Notes: generated by a model from the letters alone, not told the origin. A stretch of 64,000 nt of DNA from Escallonia rubra (GCA_033065855.1 JAVXUO010003150.1:1-64000); one strand, 5' to 3'. Shown: positions 23,535 through 35,410, counted from the stretch's first letter. Numbers and translations: made by a program.

Positions 23535-24867
23535 CGAGACCACCCTCTCCACCCTCCGGACCGGCGGCCCGGACTCGCTCCTAGCGGCCCTGTCAAACCG
23601 GCCGGCCAACGACACCGTTCCGGTTTTCATAGACCGGGACCCGGAGATCTTCTCAGCCCTCCTGTACCTCCTACGGTCCAGCCACCTCCCCTCGGCCGCC
23701 CTCCGCCGGTTCACCAAGCAAGAGCTCGCCGACGAAGCCTCCTACTACGGCATCGAGACGCAGCTCAAGTCGGCCTTGCTGCCGGTTCCGCTCACCGGAA
23801 TCGACGCCTCGATTGTCTCCACAATCAAGCCGGCCTCGGACGGCGTCGTTTCGACCTTCACCACTTGCGACGCCGACGGATCGGTGTGGATTGCCCACGG
23901 TGGTCAGATTTCCGTGTACGACTGGAATTTAACGCATTCCGGCACCGTCCGGACTCACCTCGACTACATCACCGGAATATGCCGTGTCCGTCCAGATATT
24001 GCGGCTGTGGCATCCGACGTCGTCCCGGGCCTTCACTTCTACAACTTCTCGAACAGTCGCCATGTAGGCTCGGCCCAGTGGACTGACCCGGACGATCCGA
24101 GGATCTACAAGGCGCGAGTCGCTGCCATCGCCGACTCGGCCGAGTCAATCTACGCCTCGTACGACTGTCATCATCGAGAGAATTCCGTACTTGTAATCGA
24201 CAAATCAACGCTGAAAATTTCCTCGGAAATCTTCCGGCAGCCTGGCAGCTCGTCAAAGTCGGTGGTCCCTACAAAACTAAAGTATGTCGAGAATCTCGGC
24301 GTGGTTTTCGGGAGTGCGGTTTCCTCCGGCGCGTTCGGTTACTCCGGTTACATCCGGCTGTGGGACCCTAGGTCCAAAACTGTTGTATGGGAGACAAATG
24401 AACCCGGGTCAGGTCGGAGCAGTAGGTTCGGGGATCCGTTTGCGGACGTGGATGTTGAGCTGGAGGGTTCAAGTATATTCAAGGTCTGCTCAAAATCAGG
24501 CGACTTGGGTATGGCGGATTTGCGTAATTTAAGCGAGGATCCGTGGGTTTATTTGAACGATAACAACCCTAGTTTGAGAAATATGGGGGGAGGGGGTGAT
24601 GGTGTGGTTCATTGTTACAGGAAGCAAGTTTTTGTTGGAAGGGAGGGTGGGTTGGAGGTGTGGCGCAGGGCGGACGAGAGCGAAGAATCTACAGTGAACG
24701 AAGGGTCGTATCGAAGGAATTACGTGGATAAAGAGGAGGATTCAAAGCGGGGGGTCATCAAGAGGATTGAAGGCGGCGGGGATAGGCTGTTTGTGACTAG
24801 AGAGAATGTTGAGGGGATCGAGGTGTGGCAGAGTTCGAATCTATCGGGTGCAATTTCGGTTTTGTGA
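23470..24867 (+). CDS. BTB/POZ (T1/KCTD-type) domain protein with WD-like C-terminal repeats
   Basis: Single uninterrupted frame of 465 codons, GC-rich compared with its surroundings. Residues 12-98 form a tetramerisation-type BTB domain ([50 protein letters not shown]). The rest (about 140-465) has WD/propeller-like segments such as [30 protein letters not shown] and GIEVWQSS. The organisation matches the plant family of Arabidopsis At3g09030 and At5g41330 (about 460 residues). Such proteins may act as CUL3 ubiquitin-ligase adaptors; the specific target is unknown. An in-frame ATG at 23368 would add 34 residues not typical of the family, and the MEDRNSG start at 23470 gives the expected length, so I chose that. 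No transmembrane segment or signal peptide is seen. Confidence 0.88.
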
Positions 24868-26233
24868 CCTGATAAGGAACGTGTATTGTTGTATCAAAAG
24901 TTTTAGTTAGCTTGTGATGTTCCACGATGTTGTTGAGTTTTTGATTCATGGCGACTCGTTGAGCACTATTGTATTGATCGTGTGGTATAAGAGGACTTTG
25001 CAAAAGCGCAAAATGGTGTGCTTAAGGTAGGCCTTTTCGGCAAATGCTGATAAGCTTTTCTCTTTATACATCTTGTGTCATAAGCTTTTCTCTTTATACA
25101 TCTTGTGTCATTGTTATTTGGTTGGCAAACAACGCACTGCACATGTTGTGTTTGAGGAAATTTCTTCTTTGATCTCCACATTTATGTAAAAAGACGATAC
25201 GCTGAGTAGTTGCTGAGCCTGGTCCTTTACAGCAATTGTCTTTAGTCTTTTATCAAGTCTTGAAGTTGCAGGGTCGGGAGTCAACATTTTGTTAGAACAG
25301 CATGTGTTTCCACTAGAGGTCCAGATCCTCGACATAGGCCACGACTCATAAGTGACCTCCCCAATGCCGACCCGTGTTCCCCCTCCCCCTCGCTCCTTTT
25401 TTTCATCACAGAAACTTTTCTTGTTATATAGATAAAGCGACATCATAGTTGTTGATAATTAGTTGACATCTTGTGCTCACTTTGGATGCTGAACGTCACG
25501 CATGCTGCTGTAATTGTCAATATATCCGTGGTGCAGCTTTCCTTGCTCTCTTGGGTTGCCCATGATTTGTAAGTCTCTGGATCCTACTTGATAATAAAAA
25601 TTGGCATCATACTGATGTTGCAGAATTATAGCCATCTCCTACTATCAATAAGTGTTAGTCGCTTGCTCTTATTATCATTAATTTTTTTTTCTTTTTTTGT
25701 GGGGAGGTTGGGGGGTGGTGTTGCTAATGCATCCACTCTATGTAATCCTCTACTTGCTAGTATCATCTGATTTTGAGTTTATTTGTACACCTATTATTAC
25801 TATGCAAAAAAATTCACCCATTCGAGGCCATTCACAACCAAATTAGACTAGCTTCACAATTGGATCAAACGGAGGGGGTCTGATCAGGATTGGTTGAGGT
25901 ATCTTTAAATTGTTTTCTAGAAAAACTAGTACTTTGTTTTCCTGGTTATATTCACTAAGTTGTTCAGCTGTGCTTGTTATTTCATAGTGCATTACCTCTT
26001 ATCGATGGTTTACAATCATATTTGGTCTTATAGTAGAAGGGGCCTAACTGCAATTCACTTGTGGCAGTAGAAATATTCCTGTCAAGCAAATAGAGTAATT
26101 GAGAAATCACCAGCTCTGGTCGGTGTGGCAACAGATCAAGATTATGCAAAACTCTATTGGGTCTACCAAATTTGCTCATTGTAAGTATACAACGGTTTAT
26201 GCAAGAGCTAGAACCTTGCATATCTGAGACGTG
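24868..26233. other. 3' region of the BTB gene and intergenic DNA
   Basis: No protein-coding gene recognised. It contains the perfect 30-bp tandem repeat at 25051-25110 and runs up to the target-site duplication of the LINE. Confidence 0.4.
25051..25110. repeat. Perfect 30-bp tandem duplication
   Basis: The unit beginning TAAGCTTTTCTCTTTATACA is present twice head to tail with no difference, which suggests a recent slippage or repair event in the 3' flank of the BTB gene. Confidence 0.9.
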
Positions 26234-26250
26234 GGTGAATGGCTGACATT

Positions 26251-27274
26251 TTTTTTTTTGGGTGAAAGTCAGTTTATTAATTCCAAAGGATCATATGTAC
26301 ACTTTGTTCTATAATATCTCTCACGTGTCTACTCTTTATAGTATGAAATACAATATCCCTCCCATTTCAGTCCAACAGTATGCCTCTGTTTATTTCCCAA
26401 TTTTCACAAAGTCACCTGTTTGTGCTTGAGGTTGGTTCTTGCTTCCAGCTTGTCACTCTCCACTGTAGCCAGTGTTTGATCAGTTGCACAACATCCTCTG
26501 TTGATTGAGCTTGTTGTGTGAAGACTCTATTGTTCCTTTCTTTCCATATCATGTACACAGCAACTGCAGTTCCTAGCTTCCTCAACTTAGTTTTGAAACT
26601 TTTACCTTTGAACTTTGTGGCTGCATAATCCAGGTATTGTTTCCATGAATTCCCTTGATGTGTTATCAGCATCCTTGTCCAGACCTCCTGCCATATCTTC
26701 TTAGTAAATTCACATTCCCAGAATAAATGATTTGCATCCTCCAAATGCTTGTTGCATAGGACACATGTATCATCTGTTATGTAATTCCAGCTTTTCAGCT
26801 TTTGTTTTGTTCTTAGTCCTTCTTTACAAAGCATCCATAAAATACAAGCACATTTAGGAATATTGCCTATAAACCACACTAGTTTCCACCATATCACATT
26901 TGCCTTCTTTGTTCTCATTGCATTCCAAGCTGATTTAACTGTAAATAGGCCATTGTTATTCTGATTCCACAAGATTTTGTCCTCCCTGACTTCCTGAGGC
27001 AGTCTAATGCTTCTCATTCTTTCCTTCCATAAGCTGATAGCTACTGATTTGGTAGGAGGTAAAGCCCATTGGTTGTTTACAATTATAGATTCCACCTTGC
27101 ACTCTCCCCCCAAGCCTGAATCATAGATTATTCTATTGCCAAACTGATTTACTAGGCTTCCTTGGGGCATCCATCTGTCATACCATAACCAGGTCATTTT
27201 CCCATTTCCAATTATACTGATGTATTTGTCCTCTAAATTTGATGATCTTGGTCCATGTCCAAGAGAGAACAGCT
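26251..27274 (-). mobile_element. 5'-truncated LINE (L1-type), 3' end with zf-RVT domain
   Basis: On the minus strand an open frame of about 290 codons (to 26412) encodes the C-terminal end of a plant LINE ORF2: a GNGKMTWLWYDRW motif, then WWKLVWFIGNIPKCACILWM, then the zinc-binding knuckle CVLCNKHLEDANHLFWEC (CX2CX8HX4C), and MIWKERNNRVF. The reverse transcriptase and endonuclease are missing, so it is truncated at the 5' end. It ends with an A-tail (T-run from 26251 on the plus strand). Both ends are flanked by GGTGAATGGCTRACATTT (26234 and 27275), a target-site duplication of about 18 bp. The first ATG of the open frame lies in the flanking duplication, outside the LINE. The frame remains open throughout, so the insertion is fairly young. 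Confidence 0.92.
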
Positions 27275-27292
27275 GGTGAATGGCTAACATTT

Positions 27293-28544
27293 AAGTGCCA
27301 TTAACAATGAAAGGAGTCCCAGTAGAGCCACCGTAAACTTATTCAGAATAAGGTTACAGTCTGCGCGGTTAAGAGAAATTTGAGCTGAGAATAGAAGGTT
27401 TTCAAGGGCAAGCAGGATTGGGTGCAAGATACTGGAGAGGGAGCAACACTGATGGAGGAGTTCCCTGCAATTAAGGTACTCATTTCCAGATATCAACATT
27501 ATTTTTGGAATTTTCCTTGTTCAAGAGTCGAGTGTTTCACCTTACTAGAGATGTGCTTTTGGCTGCACTGTTTGTCAGTTTTGTAGTGGTCTGAGGAGAA
27601 GGAATAGTTTCTCTATGCCACCTGGAATTTGGTTTAACTTTTGCTAGCTGGCAACTGTGCAGGACTTGGTTTATGTGATATCAACACGCTATCTCACTAT
27701 GTAATCTAACTTAAGTCAGCATTTGCAGACCCCACTAGGGTTTGGGATGCTAGCCCAGTTTATTTCATCTAATACTAGATTAGTATGCATTGACAAAATT
27801 TCTAGACGAGATCATGGTATGATAAAACGGTATTCTAGAAGGAAAAACAAGAAGCATAGTCGAACCACCTCAGAGATGCCTGGGATGTTGACAATGCTGA
27901 ATTGCTGATACTGATCTCGTCAAACTTCCCTAGGAAACTGGATGAGCTTATCTTTTGCTGATGATAGGACTTTGTGACAGGTTTATTATATAGAATAGAT
28001 TTATTACAAGATGGAAGACCCTACGAATGCCCAAGTTTTGCATCTTATCCGCACATGCATTGCACAATCCAGGCTTGTGATTTTGCTTATTGTTTTTCTA
28101 AGATGCAGTACCTAGAATAAGCTTTTTATGTTGTACAACTAACTCTAGAGAAATAGGAAGAGAAAAACTTTGCAGAGTGATGGAAGTAAATGTTAATCAA
28201 CAAGGCTAGATGCCTGAATGGTGTTCTTATCGTTTTCCGTGTTAATCTGTTACCATCCATGTTCAAATATACTACTTTTTCGATTTTATGGGAGAATATG
28301 CTTCCCAATTTGGATCTTGCTCATTTTCCATCCTAAGCATATTATCCCTTCAAGCTTGACATGAAGGCTAGGATGTGATCATTGTCACCGTTGACCACAT
28401 AGTTTGGGCTGCTTCACACGGCTGTTGGAACACGCTACTCTGGTTTGGCTTATGTAACAATCTGGTATGTTCAAGTTTCGCATATAGTATATTGATTTAC
28501 CTGTCTTGTTTATGTGATCATGCGACAAGGAAAATCAGGTGCCT
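27293..28544. other. No gene recognised
   Basis: Short frames only. The left edge is the second target-site duplication of the LINE. The part after about 28375 could belong to the decayed F-box-like locus that follows, but I see no match to support this. Confidence 0.35.
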
Positions 28545-29010
28545 CCGTTCTTCGAAAATTGAGCATAGAGGCTTGAGATATAATACCTCTGAACTTCTTG
28601 GATTTGGTTACACGAGTATGGTATACACGAGTCCTGGACTAAGAGACTTTCTATTTCATCCTTCCTACGACTTCATGGTTATTTACCTGTGGGATATTGG
28701 AACAGGGGTACATTTCTTGTGGCAAAGGCGAAGATGATGAGTTTTTGAGATATGATTTGACTGCTCGAGATAGTTTGGTTTTCAGTATGGATGAAGGCTT
28801 TGAGTAAATATCGAGCTTACGGTCAATAAGGGGAGCCTATTTTCAGCCAGGAGGAGGAATTGAAGCTGTGGGAAAAATATGCCTATTTGTAAAGTCTCTC
28901 GGAGTCGGTACAAGAACCTTCAGATGCATTCTGCCAGCAGTTTAGATGGGATTTTCCAAGAGAACGGGAGGGCTACGCCCGAGTTGTGTAGCCCAGATTA
29001 AAATGTAATG
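28545..29010 (+). pseudogene. Decayed F-box-associated gene fragment, paralogue of the locus at 42.7-44.6 kb
   Basis: Several blocks match the second locus in the same order: CTTGGATTTGGTTAC (28595; 43490), GTGGGATATTGGAACA with TTCTTGTGGCAAAGG (28690; 43578), a block reading KALSKYRAYG in one frame (KAPSEYRAFG at 44004), GGAGGAATT (28849; 44063), CTTCAGATGC (28918; 44094) and GGGCTAC...TAGCCCA (28969; 44579). In one frame it reads EQGYISCGKGEDDEFLRYDL. This resembles the C-terminal domain of plant F-box proteins (LGFG...). The frame shifts repeatedly and no F-box was seen upstream, so this is the broken 3' part of a host gene. Confidence 0.5.
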
Positions 29011-29971
29011 ATCTATTCATATACACCGACACACCTTATTATTTGATGCAGAACTTTATCAAGTCCTGATGCGGCTCAGTGGCTGCAACAAGGGAACTGG
29101 AAGGACACGCTCTAAGCTCTATCATTATAGCGATCAAGCAAGCCCATCTACATCGCAATTGGGTGTCACCGTCGACAATTCTGGAAACGAGCGAGGAACT
29201 TGAGGCGTGCAAATGTGATTTTCCATAGCGGATTCTTGTTATACATTTGATCATGTTCCACTGTCTTCCCTCCGCAATATTTGCTTGTATGTGAAAGGTG
29301 TCAAGGACGAAATACTACGAGTTTAAGATGATTAATCAATTAGCTCAAGTTCTTGAATCAAATGCAACCCAAAAAGTATTACTCGACTAGAAAGAGCCGG
29401 CAACGAGTTTGAGATCATCAATTTTGGGTAAATCGTCTTTCTGAAAGACTGACTCTATTGTTGACCTCAAACGTATACATTGAACTTAGGAGTGGCCTTT
29501 CATATGCGGTATATGATAGCCCATTGACCCCAATGAACTTTTCCAAGTCAAGGGTTTTTCTTTATACTTCATCAGGCAATCGTTCAATGCCTGGCTGCTG
29601 GCCGTTAAAGTTCCTCACGATCTTTAGGAGCCAACCAAACAACTGCTAGCAAAGATCTTTTTTTGAATTTCTTTTTCCTATTACAATAACACGCCGTAAA
29701 AGTATTTTGCGCGCGAGCCAAACAACAGACGAGTTGCTTCGTGTTCATGCAAAATCACCGTTTAATGCATGTCTCGCTTAATAATTCTCGGTTATAAAAG
29801 ACGAGTTGCTTGGTAGTTGGTACGCAAAGCAAGTGAACGGTACAGGATTTGCGGCCCAACTATGCATATCACAAAAGGTCGTTGATGGGGATTGTTCTAC
29901 GAAAATGGCTGGCCACTTGGCAGCTAAGAATGTCAATGCCAAAGGCAAAGCCAAAACGCGGCCTCCCTCCT
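29011..29971. other. Intergenic, upstream of the NPF gene
   Basis: No gene recognised. The last 200 bp is probably the promoter of the NPF transporter gene. Confidence 0.35.
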
Positions 29972-29979
29972 CTATATAA
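29972..29979 (+). promoter_or_regulatory. TATA box of the NPF gene
   Basis: CTATATAA in a CT-rich context. It is followed about 30 bp later by a plausible leader exon (about 30005-30076) ending at a CAG|GTATAT donor, with an acceptor TTCTTAG at 30181. This would be a 5'-UTR intron upstream of the ATG at 30216. Confidence 0.5.
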
Positions 29980-30215
29980 TTTTCCTCCACTTTTCACACC
30001 TCTACCTGCATTCCAGTAGCTACATCCGGAGTATCACACTCGCCTCTTTTTGCCTCTCTCTCGGCTTCCTCTACAGGTATATTCACATATATTGAGATTG
30101 CATGGTTTACTTCACATCATTTGAGCTGAGTTCTCTGGTTTTATTTACTGAACTAAGACCCACCTTGCCTTCTATTCTTAGGTGAAGAGAGAAGGAGCAA
30201 CACAGTGAATGTTGA

Positions 30216-33174
30216 ATGGCATCTTTTGTGAGGATTTCCGGTAATAATGCTGACCCTTTACCATTCTGATTGTTAAACATGTGTATCTTCATCCGTCTGA
30301 TCAGTGTTATGTTGTCTTCTATATCTAACATACATCAGAAACCAAGTATGGCAGCAACTTCACAAACTTTTCCAGGGTAGTTCCTCGTCGTAAACTAGCC
30401 ATTTTAACTCCCGCCCCGCTGGCATGAAGTCAATGCTTTGAGCTTTCTATAGTCCACCCCGCACCCCCCCCCCCCCCCCCCCCCCCTCTCCCAACTCCAA
30501 CCCGATCAAGTCAATTATTTGGCCCCTCAAGATATCAAAGATTAAGTAGTTGGCCAAATTAAATAAAGTTTTTAAACGAGCGAGCCGTCTTGTGTATATT
30601 ATCCTGTCATCACGTTCCTTTTGTAAGTCTCTAAAAAAGAGACCAGTTTCGCGATGTTTACTGTTTAGGTGCAAGGCTACGGTCATGGTTCCGCTCTCAG
30701 GACTGGCTTCGGCCTACTGATGGGTGAAGGGGGTGGTGAAGCCTACTCGACGATAGGCTAAGGGTAGTCCTATTATTATGACGATAAAAATAGAACATTA
30801 AGTCGCTTTTGTTTGCCATATGAGCCATTGCGGCCACTACAAAAAACGTGGGTAACTTTGGATAGACGGGGATCTCCAAAGGGCTAATTTTTCCAAAGAA
30901 ACATTGTCTAATTTCTGCATCTCTTTTTTACTTGAAAGTGAAGCGTGTGTCTAATGTTTCCGCCGTTTTTTCTCCTTGTTCTCTGTCAATGGCAGTTCTG
31001 TTATGGGCCGACGTATTTGCTGGATATGTCATGTGGGTGATGATAACGTATTTAACGGATGTTTGGAAGATTAGCTTCACACATGCTGCTGGGATAGTAA
31101 ACATTTGGAGTGGCGTTGCAATGATAATGCCAATAGGCTCTGCCTTTCTAGTAGACACACTCATCGGGAACTATTCGATGCTCCTGCTCTCCAGTATTGC
31201 CTATAGCATTGTGAGTAATGAGTGCATATATCTTTTACACAAAAGTTGTTCCTAAATTCGCTCTTTGTTACGTTGTGGTAAGGAATAAAGTCATGCACCA
31301 TAAAAAGTCTGAAGGGGTGGAATTGAAAGTAGATATTTGTTTGTAAAACAGTAGATTTGAGAAATTTCCTTTCCAGAAGGGACGGTTATGGCCAATTTCC
31401 TGAGTAGGTGGGCTGCACTTAGTGCTATGATTTGAAAGCTTTATGGTTCTTGTGAAGTTTCTCAAGCAATGAACTCTGATTGTGTGCAGGGATTGGGATT
31501 TCTAGCTATGTCAACACCGCCGGTCCTTCATAATGCCACTGGCACCTGCAGGGAGTATAGGCCAGAATGTATTGGCCATGTACAACAAATCCTCTTTTAC
31601 GCTGCTTTAGCTTTGATTGCAGTGGGAATATCTGGTCATGTAATCTCCCTAGGATCGTTCTCTGCAGAACAAACTACAAGTGATACAGAAGAAGATGATG
31701 AAACGAAGACAAGAAAATTTCTATGGCAAATCCTGGGCATCTTCGCTATAATTTTAGTCCTTGTAATCGCAGCGACTGCTCTTGCGTATATAAAGCCATG
31801 GTCAGTCCGGTTTGGAATTCCAGCAATATGTACCTTGGTCGCAACAATCATTTTCTTGGGTGGATCATGTTCCTACAACTATGAAAGCCCAAAGGGAAGT
31901 CCACTTACAACTGTGTTCAGAGTCTTTGCTGCCTCTGCTGCAAAGTTATTCCAACAGCTTCCCAGTGATTCTAATCAACTGTACGAGAAAGATGAACCTG
32001 ATTTTAAGCCGTTACCTCACACCCCCAGCCTGAGGTATTAAGACTCGATCTACTATGTTGGCTCATTGTACGTAAATGACTTTTTGAAATTTGTTACAAA
32101 AAAATTCTTTCATGCTGGCTTTCTAATTGACAATGTTGCTGTAAGAGACATTTAGTTTCAGTTGACTATGCAAAAGAAAAAACCAAACACAAATGCTGAT
32201 AAGTTTAGTCCAACTTTTCTTCGCAAATACAAATGAGGAAAGAAGTGCCAGAATCTTTAAACGATTGTATCATGGTTGAATGCAGGTGCTTTGACAAGGC
32301 CGCCATCATGTTGCCCACTCCAACTCAAGAAGAACAAGAGAAGAACAGGTGGAGGCTTTGCAGGGTTACAGAAGTAGAAGAAACAAAAATGGGAATTCGC
32401 ATGATACCAATGTGGATGACCTTCATAATTTGTGGCGTAGTACTTTCTATCGGAAACACCTACTTTCTGGAGCAAGCGAATCACATGAATCGCAAGGTTG
32501 GACGCTTGACTGTCCCGCTTCCGTTCCTTCTGGTACTGTACGACTTTTCAAAGTCACAGTTTGCCAAAATATATGCTGGATTGGCAAAGTGCTTGGGCAA
32601 GTACGCCCCCCCAGTTTGCATTGCGCTGGCTATGTTGTTCTCAATATTGTGCTGCATTACTGCTGCCAAAGTCGAGACTCGAAGGCTTGATGTGATTAGG
32701 AGGCATGGTTTACTTGACAAGCCAGACGAGAAAATCCCAATGAGCATGTTTTGGCTGCTTCCCCAGTTTATACTTCTTGCAGGCCTTGATCAGATCTTCA
32801 ACATGAGCATCACTGGTTTTCTTATCAACCAGGCTCCTGCTACCATGAAGACAAAAGAGTACCTCGACATTTTCACAACTGGAGTGCTTGGCCTAGGAAC
32901 CGCGGGAAGTGTGTTATCAGTCTACATAGTAGGTAAGATAAGTGAGAAAGGAGGAAAGCCAAGTTGGTTCAGGTACACCTTAAACAAGAGTCGCCTGGAC
33001 AACTATTACTGGACGTTAGCGGCGTTAAGTGCTGTGAATCTTGTATTGTTCATAGTGGTGGCAAGCTTCTACTCTTACAAGGAACCAAGAGTGGAAGACC
33101 AGGAAGCGCCAGAGGTTGATGAATCTGATGAACCTTACGACGATAATGCACAATGCTTCTGTTGTTGCGGTTAG
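30216..33174 (+). CDS. NRT1/PTR family (NPF) transporter, NPF5.5-like
   Basis: Coding exons 30216-30240, 30939-31210, 31490-32034 and 32286-33174 give 576 residues. Phases agree at every junction; the second junction restores AYSIGLGFLAMSTPPVL and the third SLRCFDKAAIM, both typical of NPF proteins. NPF proteins are proton-coupled major-facilitator transporters of nitrate, peptides, hormones or glucosides with 12 membrane helices; the substrate here is unknown. The first helix reads SLSMAVLLWADVFAGYVMWV and lacks the usual ExxE[R/K] motif. Helices are clear at MWMTFIICGVVLSI, VCIALAMLFSILCCITAA, FWLLPQFILLAGLDQIFN and LAALSAVNLVLFIVVA. The C-terminus is acidic and ends CFCCCG, a possible lipid-modification site. 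The first tiny exon is the weakest part. The alternative is a start at 30989 giving 551 residues. Confidence 0.85.
30464..30486. repeat. Poly-C tract (23 C)
   Basis: Homopolymer in the first coding intron of the NPF gene, on the transcribed plus strand. Confidence 0.9.
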
Positions 33175-34527
33175 ACATAGTGCATCATGTGTTCTTCATA
33201 AATTCATTCATTCAGGCCATTGTGGTAGAAGGTAGAGAAAGTCAATGATGTTTCCAGGAAGCTTGTCTGAGATATCAAGAACCATAGTATAAAACAAAAT
33301 ATTTGATTGGAAATTTGGAATGAAATTTGCACTTGGCCATCATTTCCAGAGCATAGCAGAGAGAACAAATCAAACTAAGGATTCCAAAGCTGCTACAGAT
33401 ATAACCAGAGTATAAGGCCTAGTGGAGATGGATTAAGGTCAGCACAGTTAGAGTGAAGCAAAGTGAAGTATAATTCCAGGCAAAAGGAGAACAAAGACAG
33501 AAGGGGGTGGGGGTCAGTTAACAATTAGACAAGGGTTTGAGTTCCTTTTTTGCTATTGAACAAGATTAATTTGTTCAATTAGATGGTTAATTTCTGGGAA
33601 AAATCTTCTTTTCTAAACTAAGCAAACGCTGTATCTGTACTAAGGGTTGTGAGCTATTTAACCTCAAAAATTTGAGAAGTGAAACTTATTTTCAACCCCG
33701 ATATAGTATGTCACTAAGAATTTTTATCTTCAAACGAAACGTTACACTGTCTTGAAAATGACAACGTTTCTTAAATTTATTTTATGTCTGTAATGCTACT
33801 CGGCTACTCAGACGTCTTCATTGGAGCTCTTGAATTCGACAAAATAAACGAAAGAACCAACAAAATTTAGAGTTTTCATCCACCACACAGCAAATTTCTT
33901 GATATACTTTGAGACCGTTGGCTTGGAGGTGCATTCCATGTACAGCGGTTGAACGTAACAAAACATTGCGAGCTTATGATCTACAACCGTCTAAAATTTG
34001 TTTGGCCCGGGCAATATATGCCCTATAACAGTGTAATTACATGATCAATATGAGCAATGAACTCAAAAACCCACCTCCTCTCCTTTCTTTTCAATTTTGT
34101 CTATTGAATTATCCCAAAGAAAAAAAAAATTGGTCAAGTGAGACAGTACCATGGATGTCTCAAATTAGGTACATTTAAATTATAAACTATGTTTGGTAAT
34201 CTCAGCCGAAAAGTGAAAATTATGCTTTATATTTAAAACCTCGTCTATCCCTATAATTTTCATCTTGCATAAACGAATTTCTGGCTAACGTCGACTTTTG
34301 ACCTCAGCCTTTCTCCGTCTGACATTTTACGAGGTGGACTGATACTCGTAGCCATTATTTCACTCTTACATTCTATCTTTGTTGTTAAAGATTTTTATGA
34401 CGCATTTTTTATCTTTAGTGACAAAAATATGTCGTATCTGACTTATTAAACAGTGCTTCGTGTTCTACCTTGTAAAGTAAAATAAAAGTAAAAATCTAAC
34501 TATTTCCTGCTTCATAATTTCCGAAGA
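33175..34527. other. 3' region of the NPF gene and intergenic DNA
   Basis: Only short frames. No gene or defined element recognised. Confidence 0.4.
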
Positions 34528-35331
34528 GGATAATACAATTTTAGCCCCCGAACTATTCCCTCGTCCTTTACATTACCCCTCTACTCCTATTTTTCCTATT
34601 TAAGTCCTTGAACACTTTGCTTTTTCCGTTTTGGCCCCTATGTGACACTATATGTCAAAGATTATTTTTCTTCTTCCTCCCAATTGTCAACCTAAATTTT
34701 GCTCTCTCCCTCGTTGTCATCGCTGCTCATTAGCACCCCAACCAGCATCGACCAACCATCACTCCCTTCCAGAAGCAATCACCCCTCTGCCACCACTAAC
34801 ATAACCGTCACCAACACCCCAACCACCATCGACCCACCACAATTCCCCGTCACCAGCAATCACCCCACCTACCACCACTATCCACTGACATCAACACCTC
34901 GTCAGCCCTACACTACCGTCACGACCTTGCCTTGCAACTATCAGATCTTCTGCCCACCACCACTCATCATCGAAAGAGTTTTTCTTTCCGTGATGAGTGG
35001 TGGTGGGTAGCATATATGGTTAATGTACAATTGCGGTCGTCCATATTAGTCCAATAAGAAGATTAAAGGGGAGGAGGTGATCGTTTTGGTGGCAAGGGTG
35101 GTGGCACAAAGGCGACGGTTTGGAATAAAAGGTGGTGGAGTTGTGGGGTAAGCTTTAGACATGCTTGATTTGGTGGCAGTGGCGGTGATTCGGCAATTGA
35201 GTGGGACGAAGGAGGAGGAGGAAGAATGAAAATATTTTTAATGACAAAATTACCCCTATATTTGGCCAATATAAACACAGAACAAAAAATCAAGGACTAG
35301 TCTAAAGAAAATAGGCCTGATGTTACCCTTT
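34528..35331. repeat. Fold-back-like non-autonomous element upstream of RPN8
   Basis: The left half (34690-34950) is ACC-rich on the plus strand and the right half (35060-35230) is GGT-rich, meeting at a near-perfect hairpin (34953-35007). The left end reads AGGATAATACAATTTTAGCC; the right end, read inward, begins AGGGTAACATCAGGCCTATT and includes GGGGTAATTTTGTCATTAA. This is a worn terminal-inverted-repeat design, similar to the segments at 3498, 5131 and 8318. No transposase. Its right end is only about 70 bp from the RPN8 TATA box. Confidence 0.45.
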
Positions 35332-35402
35332 CCATAAAAAGTTGAACATGACCCGCATTTTGCTCGGTTCGGATCCTCTGAACCCGGACTATGCCCGCTC
35401 TC

Positions 35403-35410
35403 TATAAATA
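35403..35410 (+). promoter_or_regulatory. TATA box of RPN8
   Basis: TATAAATA, about 150 bp upstream of the RPN8 ATG, in the context CTCTATAAATACAC. The predicted transcript start near 35435 gives a leader of about 125 nt. Confidence 0.65.

Noticed and set aside
23415-24532. Antisense and alternative-frame ORFs in the BTB gene
   Set aside because: Arg/Gly-rich shadows caused by the GC-rich codon use of the real gene.
30932-30988. TTG at 30932 as the start of the NPF protein
   Set aside because: A non-ATG start is unlikely in a plant; either the spliced ATG at 30216 or the ATG at 30989 is more plausible.
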